Source: JBOEGW01 sp050633625
GTDB taxonomy: Bacteria > Pseudomonadota > Alphaproteobacteria > Rhodobacterales > Rhodobacteraceae
Reading direction: 5' to 3'
Length of the DNA: 64,000 nucleotides
NCBI GenBank assembly: GCA_050633625.1
Contig: JBOEGW010000007.1
Location: 62,001 to 126,000 of the forward strand
Shown: positions 37,174 through 46,403 of the stretch, piece by piece
Layout of the letters: every line of letters starts with the position of its first letter
Position numbering within the stretch: position 1 is the first letter of the stretch
Position numbers and translations under genes: made by a program
The notes under the pieces: model-generated
Seen by the model: only the letters and a program-made list of their open reading frames with translations
Told to the model about the DNA's origin: nothing
Databases searched by the model: none

Positions 37174-37410
37174 ATGGCTGCCGATAAGCAAAACCTGCAA
37201 GACGCATTCTTGAACCATGTGCGCAAAGCCAAGGTTCCGGTGACAATTTTCCTGATCAACGGTGTAAAACTGCAAGGGGTGATCTCTTGGTTTGACAATT
37301 TCTGCGTGCTGCTCAAGCGCGATGGTCAAAGCCAACTCGTGTATAAACACGCGATCTCCACAATCATGCCGTCCCAACCGATTGATCTTTATAACGGCGA
37401 CGAAAACTGA
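37174..37410 (+). CDS. hfq: RNA chaperone Hfq
   Basis: 78-residue Sm-like RNA chaperone. [32 protein letters not shown] is Sm1 and [11 protein letters not shown] is Sm2 with the YKHA motif. The alphaproteobacterial form lacks the long C-terminal tail of E. coli Hfq. It pairs sRNAs with mRNAs; a likely Hfq-type sRNA lies at 18746-18845 in this window. The stop codon TGA overlaps the probable hflX start region (ACTGA), so hfq-hflX is one unit. Confidence 0.96.
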   Translation: MAADKQNLQDAFLNHVRKAKVPVTIFLINGVKLQGVISWFDNFCVLLKRDGQSQLVYKHAISTIMPSQPIDLYNGDEN

Positions 37411-38786
37411 CCGATCCCACTGACAAACATGTCATTGACCAAGGCCCAACACGGGCTTGGGTCATTCACCCCGAACTGACCTCCGATCAGCTGCGCCGTA
37501 AGGCGGCGCCAGCGCTCGAAGAAGCTGTGTCCTTGGCCGCTGCCTTGCCCGATATTGCGGTGGAGGGCAGCGAAATTGTGCGCCTTCCCAAGTTTCACGC
37601 TGGGCATTTGTTCGGGACCGGGAAAATGGCCGAGCTAAAGGACCGTTTGGCGGGGGCTGAGGTTGAATTGGTGTTCATTGATGGCACCGTCAGCCCGGTG
37701 CAACAGCGCAACCTTGAAAAAGAGTGGGGGGTGAAAATCCTCGATCGAACCGGGCTGATCCTGGAGATTTTTTCGGACCGTGCGCGCACCCGTGAGGGGG
37801 TGCTTCAGGTGGAAATGGCGGCGCTGAGCTATCAACGGACCCGCCTTGTGCGCGCTTGGACGCACCTTGAGCGTCAGCGCGGCGGTTTGGGCTTTGTTGG
37901 CGGGCCGGGGGAGACCCAAATCGAGGCCGACAGACGCGCCATTGATGACCAGTTGAACCGGCTGCGCAAACAGCTTGCCAAAGTCGTGAAAACCCGCGAA
38001 TTGCACCGTTCCGCACGCGCGAAGGTGCCGTTTCCGGTTGTCGCACTTGTGGGCTATACCAACGCCGGAAAATCCACCCTTTTCAACAGGATGACCGGCG
38101 CGGATGTGTTGGCGAAGGACATGCTATTCGCAACACTCGATCCGACAATGCGTGCCCTTGAACTTGCGAGCGGGCGCACGGTGATCCTTTCCGATACTGT
38201 GGGCTTTATCTCCGATTTGCCAACCCAGCTTGTTGCCGCCTTTCGCGCCACCTTAGAAGAGGTGTTGGGTGCGGATCTGATCTTGCATGTGCGCGATATT
38301 TCCCACGAGGAAACCGACACGCAAGCACGCGATGTCATGACAATTCTTGACACATTAGGGGTGCGCGATGATGTGCCGCTGATGGAAGTTTGGAACAAGG
38401 CCGATCTGCTCAGCGCGGATGAACGCGCCGCGCGCGAAACCGAGGCGGATCGCAATAACCACATCCTTGCCATGTCCGCTTTGACGGGCGAAGGGGTCGA
38501 TCAGCTGAACGTCCAAATCGAGGCGCTTTTGGCTGAGGAGACCGAAGAAACAGTCCTTATGATCCCGTTTTCAGAAGGGCGCGCGCACGCCTGGTTGTTT
38601 GAGGCGGGGGTTGTTGAGGGCGAAGCGGTTGAGGAGGGCGGCTGGACGCTCACCTTGATCTGGACCCGGCGCGAAGCTGCGGAGTTTGCCAAACGGTTCC
38701 CGTCAATCGCACCGGAATTTGCCCGCACGGCGGCAGCGCCGGAGCCGGACGACACAGGCCCCTCAAAAGAGCCATGGACGCCCTAA
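37407..38786 (+). CDS. hflX: Ribosome-associated GTPase HflX (start uncertain, possibly CTG)
   Basis: HflX GTPase that binds and splits stalled ribosomes. An N-terminal HflX domain ([42 protein letters not shown]) precedes the G domain with G1 [14 protein letters not shown]3 [10 protein letters not shown] and G4 NKADLL. The first GTG (37527) gives 419 residues but leaves out the in-frame upstream block [17 protein letters not shown], which resembles the usual HflX N-terminus. That frame is open back to 37395 and has no ATG, GTG or TTG upstream; CTG at 37407 overlaps the hfq stop (ACTGA) and is the best candidate, giving 459 residues. An ATT at 37434 is another option. Confidence 0.85.
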   Translation: MTDPTDKHVIDQGPTRAWVIHPELTSDQLRRKAAPALEEAVSLAAALPDIAVEGSEIVRLPKFHAGHLFGTGKMAELKDRLAGAEVELVFIDGTVSPVQQRNLEKEWGVKILDRTGLILEIFSDRARTREGVLQVEMAALSYQRTRLVRAWTHLERQRGGLGFVGGPGETQIEADRRAIDDQLNRLRKQLAKVVKTRELHRSARAKVPFPVVALVGYTNAGKSTLFNRMTGADVLAKDMLFATLDPTMRALELASGRTVILSDTVGFISDLPTQLVAAFRATLEEVLGADLILHVRDISHEETDTQARDVMTILDTLGVRDDVPLMEVWNKADLLSADERAARETEADRNNHILAMSALTGEGVDQLNVQIEALLAEETEETVLMIPFSEGRAHAWLFEAGVVEGEAVEEGGWTLTLIWTRREAAEFAKRFPSIAPEFARTAAAPEPDDTGPSKEPWTP

Positions 38787-38841
38787 CGGGGTCTTGTTGC
38801 GCGCGACTGATCGCAGTGTTTTTGAGCTGTTGAAACGCGTG

Positions 38842-39001
38842 AAGGGCCGCCATGGGGGAGCACGCTCCGCGCCCATCGCGACCCTTCTACCGTGAGTGAC
38901 GGCAAGGTTCTGCACGTCCCTACTCGTGCGGTGAACCTAGCCCCTGATATGACGACCATATACCTTTGGGAGCAGGGGAAAAGAGGGTTTGATTTCCCTC
39001 C
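38842..39001. other. Structured segment: five hairpins in a row (candidate ncRNA)
   Basis: Part of the 393-bp gap between the converging hflX and acylase genes, where no gene is seen. H0 38842-38886 (AAGGG/CCCTT, ATGGG/CCCAT, GGAGC/GCTCC); H1 38890-38902 (CCGT/ACGG); H2 38905-38938 (AGGTTC/GAACCT, GCACG/CGTGC); H3 38941-38978 (CCCCTG/CAGGGG, ATATG/CATAT); H4 38983-39000 (GAGGG/CCCTC), which on the minus strand is followed by TTTT. I do not recognise tmRNA, RNase P, SRP or a riboswitch in it. The strand is not determined; H4 with its T's could end the minus-strand acylase transcript. Confidence 0.5.
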
Positions 39002-39005
39002 AAAG

Positions 39006-39025
39006 TGACGTGAACGTCAACGTAA
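39006..39025. promoter_or_regulatory. Triple ACGT element (MerR-type operator-like)
   Basis: ACGT occurs at 39008, 39014 and 39020, a strict 6-bp period, and TGACGTGAACGTCA is a perfect dyad. The pattern resembles ACGTnnACGT operators of MerR-family acyl-CoA regulators such as LiuR. No regulated gene starts nearby. The remaining sequence to 39179 shows only a small hairpin (GGTGA/TCACC near 39069-39086). Confidence 0.3.
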
Positions 39026-39179
39026 GGCATACGAAAGGCGATAAACGCAGTGAATACAAGTGTTTGAAGGTGAGTTGTGATTCACCCGGTAAACGTGCAA
39101 TTCAAAAAATAACTTGCGTATTTCAGAATGAGCCACAACCTGAAGGCGAATCGTGCGCCCTTGAGCAGGATCCGGGGCC

Positions 39180-41648
39180 TTACTGCGCGGGTGTCAGGGT
39201 GGTGATTCCCACTGCGGCCGCCCGCGCCAACGCCTGATCAAGGGACATCGGTACATATTCGCCGCGCCGCCAAAGTTCCCCTAAATCATCGTAATGGCGG
39301 GATAAAAAGTGCCCGGATTGCCCTGTGGAACTCACAAACAAGGAGCTGTTTGGGTCCGCGAAATCATAAACGCCGCGATAAATCGCCCCATGTACATTGT
39401 CAAAAGGCGCAGCCCCCTTGCCCCGCGTCAGGCCGCGATTGAGGGTGTTGTCGCCCCCTGAGGTTGATTGTTGGATGTTCACGAACCACTTCAACAACGG
39501 CACCTCACCAAGGACCAAATGGTCATGGCGGGCCTGATGCGCGTTGCCCCATCTGAGCGACACCTGATCGCCGCCTTGATGCTCATCAATCCACAAAAGG
39601 GCGCCGTCCAGCGCGCGCCGCGCGATATCAGTGCAGGTCTCAACAGGCGCGGATTGTACAACGTCACACCAAGCCCCCGCACCATCAATATTGCGAAACA
39701 CCCGCTCCACGAATACCGGGTCAAGATGGGTGAACCGCGCCGCGAGCGGGCCTAGATCATCGCGGATCAACCCCTCCTGCAATGCACGCATCCAAGCCAT
39801 ATAGATCAGCGGCTCAGGCATATGTTCGCTCATTTCGCCGTTCCAATCCGCCAGCAAACTCAGAGCATCTTGGCGGCGTCGCTCGGGTGTGCCCTCCGGT
39901 GCCGGGTCGCCAGTAAACCACAGATCGGCCCCCACAAGCGGCAAAAGCGTGCGCGCTGTCACCGAAACCGTATCAAGCTGCGCTTCGATAAAGCTCTCGC
40001 GCGTGTGCACCTCACGGCTCTGCATCAAGCGGGCAATCCGTTGAATGCGCTGCGTGTCCCCCCAATCGAAACTGACGTGTTGCGGGAAGGGGCGTTCCAG
40101 TATCTTGTTGTTTGTATTGACAATAATTCCACCGATCGGGTTGGCGAACACGGGGTTTGAATCGTAGGATTCAAGGCCCAGCCAGCGGTTTTCGATCCGC
40201 CAGCCGGGGGCAGGCATTCGCCCACGGGTCATGTGCTGTGCGGCGCGGCGCGGCGCGGCGCCCACGGTTTTCATAGCAATACCTTGCGCATCTGCCATCA
40301 CGATATTGAGCGATGGCCCGACGAAATCGCGGCCCGCCTCAATGCCTTGATCCACTGTCTTGGCGCGCATCAATCGCAAAGCGGCGCTCATGGATTTGTC
40401 GTTGCCCGTCAGTAACGTCCAGCCAAGCGCGGCCACATGTCCAGGGGGCGTAATGGAAGCCAAGTTGAAATGATGCCCCGGAATAATCGGCCCGTTTTGG
40501 CTCCATTCAAGCGTTAAGGTGATGGGATCTTGATCCTTAATGCGCAAGATCGTCCGGTGCACAGCCTTATTCGCCCAGCCCTCCACATCGCGCAGTTGCG
40601 CCGGATTGTCAGGGTTTTCCTGCTCGATAAAGACATCCTCGGTGTCCATATAGGAGGCTGTGATGCCCCATCCAAAGACATCAGAACGCCCGGAAATAAT
40701 GGCCGGAATTCCGGGAACCGTTGCGCCAATCACGCCCCCTGACGTCAACTCAAGGCGCGCCAAATACCAAGGCGAAGGCGCGGAAAATGCCAAATGCGGA
40801 TCATGCGCCAACAAAGTGCCAGAAGTGGCGGAGCGATCAGGCCCCGCCGCCCAAGCATTGGACGCCGAAGCAAATGGCGCATCCTGAACCGGATAGAGCG
40901 CCGGGGTTTGAAGGCCCGGCAATAGGGCGGCGAAGGTTTGATCCTTGGGCTGAAACAGATCGGCGTATTGCGGCAAGGCCGTGATCCCCATGCCCGGCGC
41001 ATCGGGCAGAATATCGCGCACACGGTCGTCGGGCAGGGCCAAGGACACCTGCGCGCGCTTGATTTCCGAGGCGATATGGCTACTGGCATTCACGCCCATG
41101 AGCTTCAAAATAGCGATGGAATCGGCGGGCACCCAAGGGGCAAGACTGCCGGGAAAAACAAAAAACTCAGGCGCACCGCGCCCCAACGCGTCTTGGTTCA
41201 CCCGATCCAGCCACGCGTTCACGCCGCGGGCATAGGCGGTCAGAGCCTCGCTAGTATAGGCGTCTTGCACAGCAACCGCTTGTTGCGCTTGGCGATAGAT
41301 ATCAAGGCGGCGCATTAGCTCATCCGTGCGTTGCGTGCGCGCGCCAAACACCTCAGAAAGTCGCCCCTGCGCGGTGCGCCGCAAAATCACCATTTGAAAC
41401 AAGCGGTCCTGCGCATGGGCATAGCCCAGCCCGAAATAGGCGTCTTGATCCGCGCTCGCAAAAATATGCGGCACATTCGAGTTGTTGCGCACGATTTCAA
41501 TCGGTGCACTCAGCCCGTTGACCTGATGATCTGCTGTGTAGTCTGGCAAGGACCGAGACGCGAGATAATAGGCCATGATCAACGCCAAAACGCCAAGCAA
41601 AAGCGTGGCGCTGACCAAACGAACTGTCCATTGAAAGAGAAGCTTCAT
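39180..41648 (-). CDS. Penicillin acylase family protein (Ntn hydrolase)
   Basis: 822-residue precursor of the penicillin/AHL acylase family. The N-terminus carries a signal or anchor helix (LVSATLLLGVLALIMAYYLA). The alpha chain includes NNSNVPHIFASADQDAYFGLGYAHAQDR. The autocatalytic cleavage site and nucleophile is Ser263 in SASNAWAAGPDRSATSG, so the beta chain would begin there, and LLAHDPHL follows. Family members hydrolyse penicillins, acyl-homoserine lactones or other amides; specificity cannot be read off. The gene contains a (CGGCG)4 repeat at 40241-40260. It is transcribed alone, divergent from the dehydrogenase gene at 41728. Confidence 0.9.
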   Translation of the reverse strand: MKLLFQWTVRLVSATLLLGVLALIMAYYLASRSLPDYTADHQVNGLSAPIEIVRNNSNVPHIFASADQDAYFGLGYAHAQDRLFQMVILRRTAQGRLSEVFGARTQRTDELMRRLDIYRQAQQAVAVQDAYTSEALTAYARGVNAWLDRVNQDALGRGAPEFFVFPGSLAPWVPADSIAILKLMGVNASSHIASEIKRAQVSLALPDDRVRDILPDAPGMGITALPQYADLFQPKDQTFAALLPGLQTPALYPVQDAPFASASNAWAAGPDRSATSGTLLAHDPHLAFSAPSPWYLARLELTSGGVIGATVPGIPAIISGRSDVFGWGITASYMDTEDVFIEQENPDNPAQLRDVEGWANKAVHRTILRIKDQDPITLTLEWSQNGPIIPGHHFNLASITPPGHVAALGWTLLTGNDKSMSAALRLMRAKTVDQGIEAGRDFVGPSLNIVMADAQGIAMKTVGAAPRRAAQHMTRGRMPAPGWRIENRWLGLESYDSNPVFANPIGGIIVNTNNKILERPFPQHVSFDWGDTQRIQRIARLMQSREVHTRESFIEAQLDTVSVTARTLLPLVGADLWFTGDPAPEGTPERRRQDALSLLADWNGEMSEHMPEPLIYMAWMRALQEGLIRDDLGPLAARFTHLDPVFVERVFRNIDGAGAWCDVVQSAPVETCTDIARRALDGALLWIDEHQGGDQVSLRWGNAHQARHDHLVLGEVPLLKWFVNIQQSTSGGDNTLNRGLTRGKGAAPFDNVHGAIYRGVYDFADPNSSLFVSSTGQSGHFLSRHYDDLGELWRRGEYVPMSLDQALARAAAVGITTLTPAQ

Positions 41649-41727
41649 CGCGCGCTTTTGTTGACCTCATGCCTGTGCGGCTTCATTAAAGGCTTTGACG
41701 GATCAACGCAATCAATGGGAGGCCGAC

Positions 41728-42594
41728 ATGGCTAAATGCGCGATTTTGGGGTTAGGCGTTATGGGCTATCCGATGGCGGGGCATTTGGCCGCTCAAGGTC
41801 ATGAGGTCACTGTGTATAACCGAACTGCGGCGAAATCTGCCGCTTGGGCAGAGGCGCATGAGGGGCAGGCGGCCATGACCCCAGCGGCGGCGGCGCAGGG
41901 GGCGGATTTTGTCATGGCCTGCGTGGGAAATGACGATGATTTGCGGGCGATTTGTCGCGATGATCAAGGGGCGTTTGCTGGCATGGCGCCGGGCGCGGTG
42001 TTTGTGGATCACACGACAGTCTCCGCAAAGGTCACGCGCGAAATGGCGGCTTTGGCGCAGGAAAAAGGGCTGGGATACGTGGATGCCCCGGTGTCTGGCG
42101 GGCAAGCCGGCGCAGAAAACGGCGTATTGTCCATCATGTGTGGCGGCGATCAGGCACATTTCGATGCGGCTTTGCCTGTCATGCAAGCCTATGGGCGCAG
42201 CATTAAGCGCCTTGGCGAGAGCGGAGCTGGGCAAATGACGAAAATGGTCAATCAGATTTGCATCGCCGGGTTGGTTCAAGGCTTGTCTGAGGGGCTGGCA
42301 TTTGCCGAGAAAGCCGGGCTGGACATTCGCGATGTTGTGGAGGTGATCCAAGGCGGCGCGGCGGGGAGCTGGCAAATGGCAAACCGGCATGAGACTATGG
42401 CGGATGATAAGTTTGACTATGGGTTTGCCGTTGATCTGATGCGCAAAGACCTTGGGATTTGTTTGGACACCGGCGATGAGCTTGGCGCGGCACTGCCCGT
42501 CACCGCACTTGTCGATCAGTTCTATAAGGACGTGCAAAACATGGGCGGCGCGCGGTGGGACACGTCATCTTTGATCAAACGACTTCGCAACTAG
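41728..42594 (+). CDS. NAD(P)-dependent beta-hydroxyacid dehydrogenase (3-HIBADH/GLYR family)
   Basis: 288-residue dehydrogenase of the 3-hydroxyisobutyrate/tartronate semialdehyde/glyoxylate reductase family. GLGVMGYPMAGHLAAQGHEVTVYNRT is the Rossmann motif; Arg at the end suggests NADP preference. DAPVSGGQAGAENG and the catalytic Lys region GQMTKMVNQICIAG follow. Substrate is uncertain. The ATG at 41728 has a GGGAGG ribosome site; the longer ORF start at 41695 lacks one. A symmetrical terminator follows. Confidence 0.9.
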   Translation: MAKCAILGLGVMGYPMAGHLAAQGHEVTVYNRTAAKSAAWAEAHEGQAAMTPAAAAQGADFVMACVGNDDDLRAICRDDQGAFAGMAPGAVFVDHTTVSAKVTREMAALAQEKGLGYVDAPVSGGQAGAENGVLSIMCGGDQAHFDAALPVMQAYGRSIKRLGESGAGQMTKMVNQICIAGLVQGLSEGLAFAEKAGLDIRDVVEVIQGGAAGSWQMANRHETMADDKFDYGFAVDLMRKDLGICLDTGDELGAALPVTALVDQFYKDVQNMGGARWDTSSLIKRLRN

Positions 42595-42603
42595 CCCCGC
42601 AAG

Positions 42604-42637
42604 AATGGCCCCAAGGCGTGCAAGCCGGGGCCATTTT
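42604..42637. terminator. Bidirectional terminator
   Basis: ATGGCCCC (42605-42612) and GGGGCCAT (42627-42634) with TTTT on the right. It lies between the dehydrogenase (+) and the SYLF protein gene (-). Confidence 0.75.
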
Positions 42638-42668
42638 GAAGCGCTTTATAGGGTGCTGAGGCAACCGC

Positions 42669-43259
42669 TTAGGGCAAAATGCGCGAGTATTTTGACCCTT
42701 CAAGTGTTGCGCCGATGATCAAGCCTGTCGTGCCGAATACTGTGGCAACAATCGGTGACGTCCCCGCCAATGTATCGGCGGAGAACCGATCTCCCTCGGT
42801 GCGAATGGCGTATTTGATATCTGCGCCCGCGACCCAACCCGAGGCGTAGCGGAAATCCTGAAGCGCGTCTTCGGTCATGAAAAACAGCACATGCGCATAT
42901 TGTTGTGCGCCGACCTGAAAGCCCACGCTGGCTTTGGCTTGGCTATAATAATCCACAGTGACCCCATCCACCAAGAGCGCCCCGCGCCCCCAGGCCCCGC
43001 CAATGCCAAGCCCGGCTTCTGTCACCAAGGGCATGACAAGCATCCCGTTCGACTTGTCGCGAACGGCCTGCGCGCCGGGGTAAGTGGCAAACAGGTAGTT
43101 CAGCGTTTCCGCAACCCGCGCATCAATGGTTGCAGCGCCGTTGGAGCCAAGCCCGTTCGTGCTCAGCCCATTGGCACAGCCAGCCAATGTGAGCGCGGCG
43201 CCGGAGCTGGCCAGCAAGAACCCACGACGGGTCGGATTGGGGGTATTGGAATCTGTCAT
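42669..43259 (-). CDS. SYLF (YSC84-like) lipid-binding domain lipoprotein
   Basis: 196-residue exported protein. RRGFLLASSGAALTLAGC combines a twin-arginine-like motif with a lipobox (LAGC), so it is probably a lipoprotein. The rest is a SYLF/Ysc84 domain (GMLVMPLVTEAGLGIGGAWGRGALLVDG, YYSQAKASVGFQVGAQQYAHVLFFMT, VFGTTGLIIGATLEGSKYSRI), a phospholipid-binding fold. The bacterial role is unknown. A start five codons upstream (43274) is possible. Confidence 0.87.
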   Translation of the reverse strand: MTDSNTPNPTRRGFLLASSGAALTLAGCANGLSTNGLGSNGAATIDARVAETLNYLFATYPGAQAVRDKSNGMLVMPLVTEAGLGIGGAWGRGALLVDGVTVDYYSQAKASVGFQVGAQQYAHVLFFMTEDALQDFRYASGWVAGADIKYAIRTEGDRFSADTLAGTSPIVATVFGTTGLIIGATLEGSKYSRILP

Positions 43260-43390
43260 CTGCCTATGCCTCATATGGTCCCGTCTGTTGCGGGGCTTTG
43301 TTTTGCGAACATCATAAGGGCAGGGCGCGCCGCTGTCACCACTCCTGTTATGTTCGGCGAAAACCCGCACTCAGCGCGGAAAGAAAGGCG

Positions 43391-44035
43391 TTAAGCGAGG
43401 CGCAAAATCATCATGACAGCAGCGTAATGCACAGCCGTGCCGACCAAAACATGGCCGTGCCAAACAGCGCGCACAAAAGGCCAGCGAAAATGGAAAATCA
43501 GCGTCCCAAAGGTATAGACCACCCCGCCAATCACCAAGAGCCATAGCGCTGCGGGCGGCAAACGCGACATCAAAGGCCCTGCTGCAAGCACGCAGAGCCA
43601 CCCCTGCATGAGATAGAGCGCCAGCCCGATTTTGGTGAAGCGCTCGAACAAAAAGAGCTTCAGCGCCACACCGATGAGCGCCATGCTCCAGACTGCGACC
43701 ACCAGAAGCGCCCCTTCGCGCCCGCCCACACCAACCAAGGCCATTGGCGTGTAAGTCCCTGCAATCATGACGTAAATCGCGGCGTGATCAAAGCGGCGCA
43801 GCACCGGGCGCAGCCTTGCATGCAGGGTCATGTTATAGGCGGCAGAAAAGGAAAATGTCGCAACAAGCCCGATTGCATAAGGAATAACAGGCGCAAGGTT
43901 CAAACCCTCAGGTCGCAAAGACGCCCAAACGATCATGGCGGTGACGGCCGCGACAGCGAACACAACGCCCAGAACATGCATCACCCCGTCGGCGATATGT
44001 TCGCTTAAACTGTGATCCAACCCATAGCGTTCCAT
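43391..44035 (-). CDS. Haemolysin III family (TrhA/PAQR-like) membrane protein
   Basis: 214-residue, seven-helix protein of the HlyIII/PAQR family. SLSEHIADGVMHVLGVVFAVAA at the N-terminus, RRFDHAAIYVMIAGTYTPMALVG in the middle and FRWPFVRAVWHGHVLVGTAVHYAAV at the end place the conserved Ser-His and metal-binding His/Asp residues. Bacterial members affect membrane fluidity; haemolysis is not implied. The start at MERYGLDHS (44035) fits the family; an upstream extension does not. Confidence 0.9.
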   Translation of the reverse strand: MERYGLDHSLSEHIADGVMHVLGVVFAVAAVTAMIVWASLRPEGLNLAPVIPYAIGLVATFSFSAAYNMTLHARLRPVLRRFDHAAIYVMIAGTYTPMALVGVGGREGALLVVAVWSMALIGVALKLFLFERFTKIGLALYLMQGWLCVLAAGPLMSRLPPAALWLLVIGGVVYTFGTLIFHFRWPFVRAVWHGHVLVGTAVHYAAVMMILRLA

Positions 44036-44167
44036 GCCATTCCCCAATTCCCCAAAAGTGCCCCAGCACACCGTATATTAGGCCCGAAAATGTAACAAAA
44101 TCGCGTTAACGTGGCGTCCACTGTGTAAAATTGGCGGTATTTTGCGCGGTTTGTCGCAGGGCCTGCG

Positions 44168-45004
44168 CTACCAGCGCCCCGATGCGCCGCCCCCACTGGA
44201 CGATCCGCCGCCAAACGACCCGCCCGAAGAGGACGAGCCGCGCCGGGCAATCCTGTAGGTCGACCTGTTGACGAAGTTGCAATGGCGACAGGTTTGGGTG
44301 CGTTCTCCTTCCCCTGCGCTCGTTCGCGTTGGTGATTTGAGCGTCTCTCGTGTCGTATGGGCTCCGCGTTGGCCACATGAGGGACAACGGCGAAACCGAT
44401 CAGTAATGCGCCGCCCAAACACCATAATCGTGCCGATGATCCCGACGAACAGGAAGGGGATGAAGTCAAACAGGTCTTTTGGATCGCGGCGCACCGGCGC
44501 CTCCTGGCCCGCCGCATTGACCCGCGCGATGCGCTCAATCACCGCCAAAGTGCCCGCCTCAATCCCTGGCCCATAGGCGTTTTCACGAAAACGCGGCATC
44601 ATCACATCCTCAATGATGTCCCTGGCGACCCTGTTGAACCCGGCATTATACCCGCTCCCAAGTTCGATCCGCATGGCCCGATCCGTGCGCAAAACCATGA
44701 TCAAAATCCCATCGTTCTTCGTCGCATCCCCAATACCCCAGGTGTTGAAAAGGTCAGTGGCGAAGGATTCCATGCTGCCCTCAGAGCGGTAGGTGCTCTG
44801 GGTGTCCAGCGTCAAAACCGTGGCCTCGACGCCGGTGTCCTTTTGCAAGGTCTCAAGCGCTCTTGTGATGCGGCTCACTTCGGCTGGCGTTAAAAGGTCA
44901 GCATAATCATTGACATAGGTGTTTTCATAATTCGGGAAATCCTGCGCGCTTGCGGTAAACGGCAACAGAAACACGATGAGCGCAAGGGCACGGAGGATGA
45001 ACAT
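44168..45004 (-). CDS. TPM domain (YgcG family) exported protein
   Basis: 278 residues: signal peptide (LRALALIVFLLPFTASA, cut before QDF), a TPM domain (VNDYADLLTPAEVSRITRAL, DGILIMVLRTDRAMRIELG), one membrane helix near residue 185 (FLFVGIIGTIMVFG), a zinc-ribbon-like pair CPSCG / CRHC, and a Ser/Gly tail (SSSSGGSFGGGSSSGGG). TPM proteins include the Psb32/YgcG group; the bacterial function is not settled. It is followed upstream by the decarboxylase gene (9-bp gap), so the two may be co-transcribed. Confidence 0.88.
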   Translation of the reverse strand: MFILRALALIVFLLPFTASAQDFPNYENTYVNDYADLLTPAEVSRITRALETLQKDTGVEATVLTLDTQSTYRSEGSMESFATDLFNTWGIGDATKNDGILIMVLRTDRAMRIELGSGYNAGFNRVARDIIEDVMMPRFRENAYGPGIEAGTLAVIERIARVNAAGQEAPVRRDPKDLFDFIPFLFVGIIGTIMVFGRRITDRFRRCPSCGQRGAHTTRETLKSPTRTSAGEGERTQTCRHCNFVNRSTYRIARRGSSSSGGSFGGGSSSGGGASGRW

Positions 45005-45013
45005 GGCACCACC

Positions 45014-46402
45014 TTATGTGAGGTCTTTCAAAACGGTTTCGATCATCATGACATCTTCACGCTTGCAGTCAAATTGACCAACCTGAACCCGTATGACGAA
45101 CTTTCCGTTATGTTGGGTTTGGGAGAGGTAAATCCTGCCATCCCTATTGATCCGGTCCAGCAAGTCTTCTGTCAGGGCATCGGTGGTCCGCGCGAAGGTA
45201 AACAATGACAATCGCGGTTCGGTCACGATCTCAAACCCGGGAAGGGCGCGGATCTTTTCACAGATTTCCTGCGCCCAAGTGACGTGGTTTCGGATGCGCG
45301 ATTGCAAGCCCGTGATGCCTTCTGCGCGCAGCAAAAACCACAGCTTTAGCGCGCGAAACCGCCGCCCCATCGGCACTGTCCACTCGTTGTAATTCACAAC
45401 ATCGTCTTCGCCTTGGGTCTCCAGATAAACCGGGCGCAGCCCCATCGTGCGGATTTGCGGGGCGGGGTCGCGCAGGAATTGGATCGACACATCGAACTGC
45501 GCGCCCAGCCATTTATGCGGGTTGAAAACGATGCTATCGGCCGCGTCAACACCGCGCCACATCTCGCGAAACTCCTCACAAATCATCGCAGAACCAGCCC
45601 AAGCGGCATCGACATGGACAGGCAGCCCATGTTTGTGGGCAATCGGGATCAGGTCCGCGGGCACATCAACCGCACCAACCCCGGTTCCGCCCACCGCCAA
45701 AATAACCCCCACCGGCAAAAAACCTGCCTGAAGATCGGCAGTAATCGCGGCGTCAAGCGCTTTGGGGTCCATCGAGAACCCGTCCTCAGCGCCCAATGTT
45801 GGCACCTTGACCAGATTGTTCTGACCAATCCCAGACAGGCGCGCGGCCTTGTCAATGGAGCTATGCGTATGCGACGATGCATAGAGCCGCAACCGAGGTG
45901 CGCCCGCAAGACCATCGGTAATCCCCTGAAAAGACAGTGCTTTCTCGCGCATCGTCAACACAGCCGTCAAGGTAGCAGTGGTGGCGCTGTCGTGGATTGT
46001 CCCGGTGAAATCCGCCGCCACCCCCAGCGCTTCGCGCATCCAATCGACAACAAGGGCTTCCATTTCATTGGCGGCGGGTGCTGTTTGCCACAGCATCGCT
46101 TGGCTGGCGATCGCGTTCGCAAGCTGTTCGGCCAGCATTGAGATGGGCGCCGCATTTGCTGGGAAGTAGGCGAAAAATCGTGGGTGCTGCCAATGGGTTA
46201 AGCCATCTGGAACCAGCGCGGCGAAATCGTCGAAAATGCGCTCAATCGGCTCAGGCGTCATCGGCAAAGGGGCGTCGATCTTGGCGCGAAATTCGCCGGG
46301 CACGAGGTCTGGGCGGACAGGACGATCGCGCAGCCCCGCGTGATAATCGCGGATCCAATCAGCGGCCCGTTTCGACCAGATATTCAGCCCGTCGTGATCC
46401 AT
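45014..46402 (-). CDS. PLP-dependent decarboxylase (group II, aromatic amino-acid type)
   Basis: 462-residue PLP enzyme. The cofactor Lys is in VFNPHKWLGAQFDVS, and VHVDAAWAGSAMICEEFREMW holds the Asp that binds the pyridine ring. THWQHPRFFAYFPANAAPISMLAEQLANA is typical of aromatic-L-amino-acid decarboxylases. The product would be an aromatic amine, but a change of function in this family is common (for example aldehyde synthases). It lies 1 bp from tpiA's end and reads on in the same direction. Confidence 0.88.
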   Translation of the reverse strand: MDHDGLNIWSKRAADWIRDYHAGLRDRPVRPDLVPGEFRAKIDAPLPMTPEPIERIFDDFAALVPDGLTHWQHPRFFAYFPANAAPISMLAEQLANAIASQAMLWQTAPAANEMEALVVDWMREALGVAADFTGTIHDSATTATLTAVLTMREKALSFQGITDGLAGAPRLRLYASSHTHSSIDKAARLSGIGQNNLVKVPTLGAEDGFSMDPKALDAAITADLQAGFLPVGVILAVGGTGVGAVDVPADLIPIAHKHGLPVHVDAAWAGSAMICEEFREMWRGVDAADSIVFNPHKWLGAQFDVSIQFLRDPAPQIRTMGLRPVYLETQGEDDVVNYNEWTVPMGRRFRALKLWFLLRAEGITGLQSRIRNHVTWAQEICEKIRALPGFEIVTEPRLSLFTFARTTDALTEDLLDRINRDGRIYLSQTQHNGKFVIRVQVGQFDCKREDVMMIETVLKDLT

Positions 46403-46403
46403 T

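Noticed and set aside
38842..39001. 6S RNA, SRP RNA or tmRNA in the structured segment
   Set aside because: None of the hallmark sequences (GGAAGGAAGCAGC of SRP, tag codons of tmRNA, long central bubble of 6S) is present.
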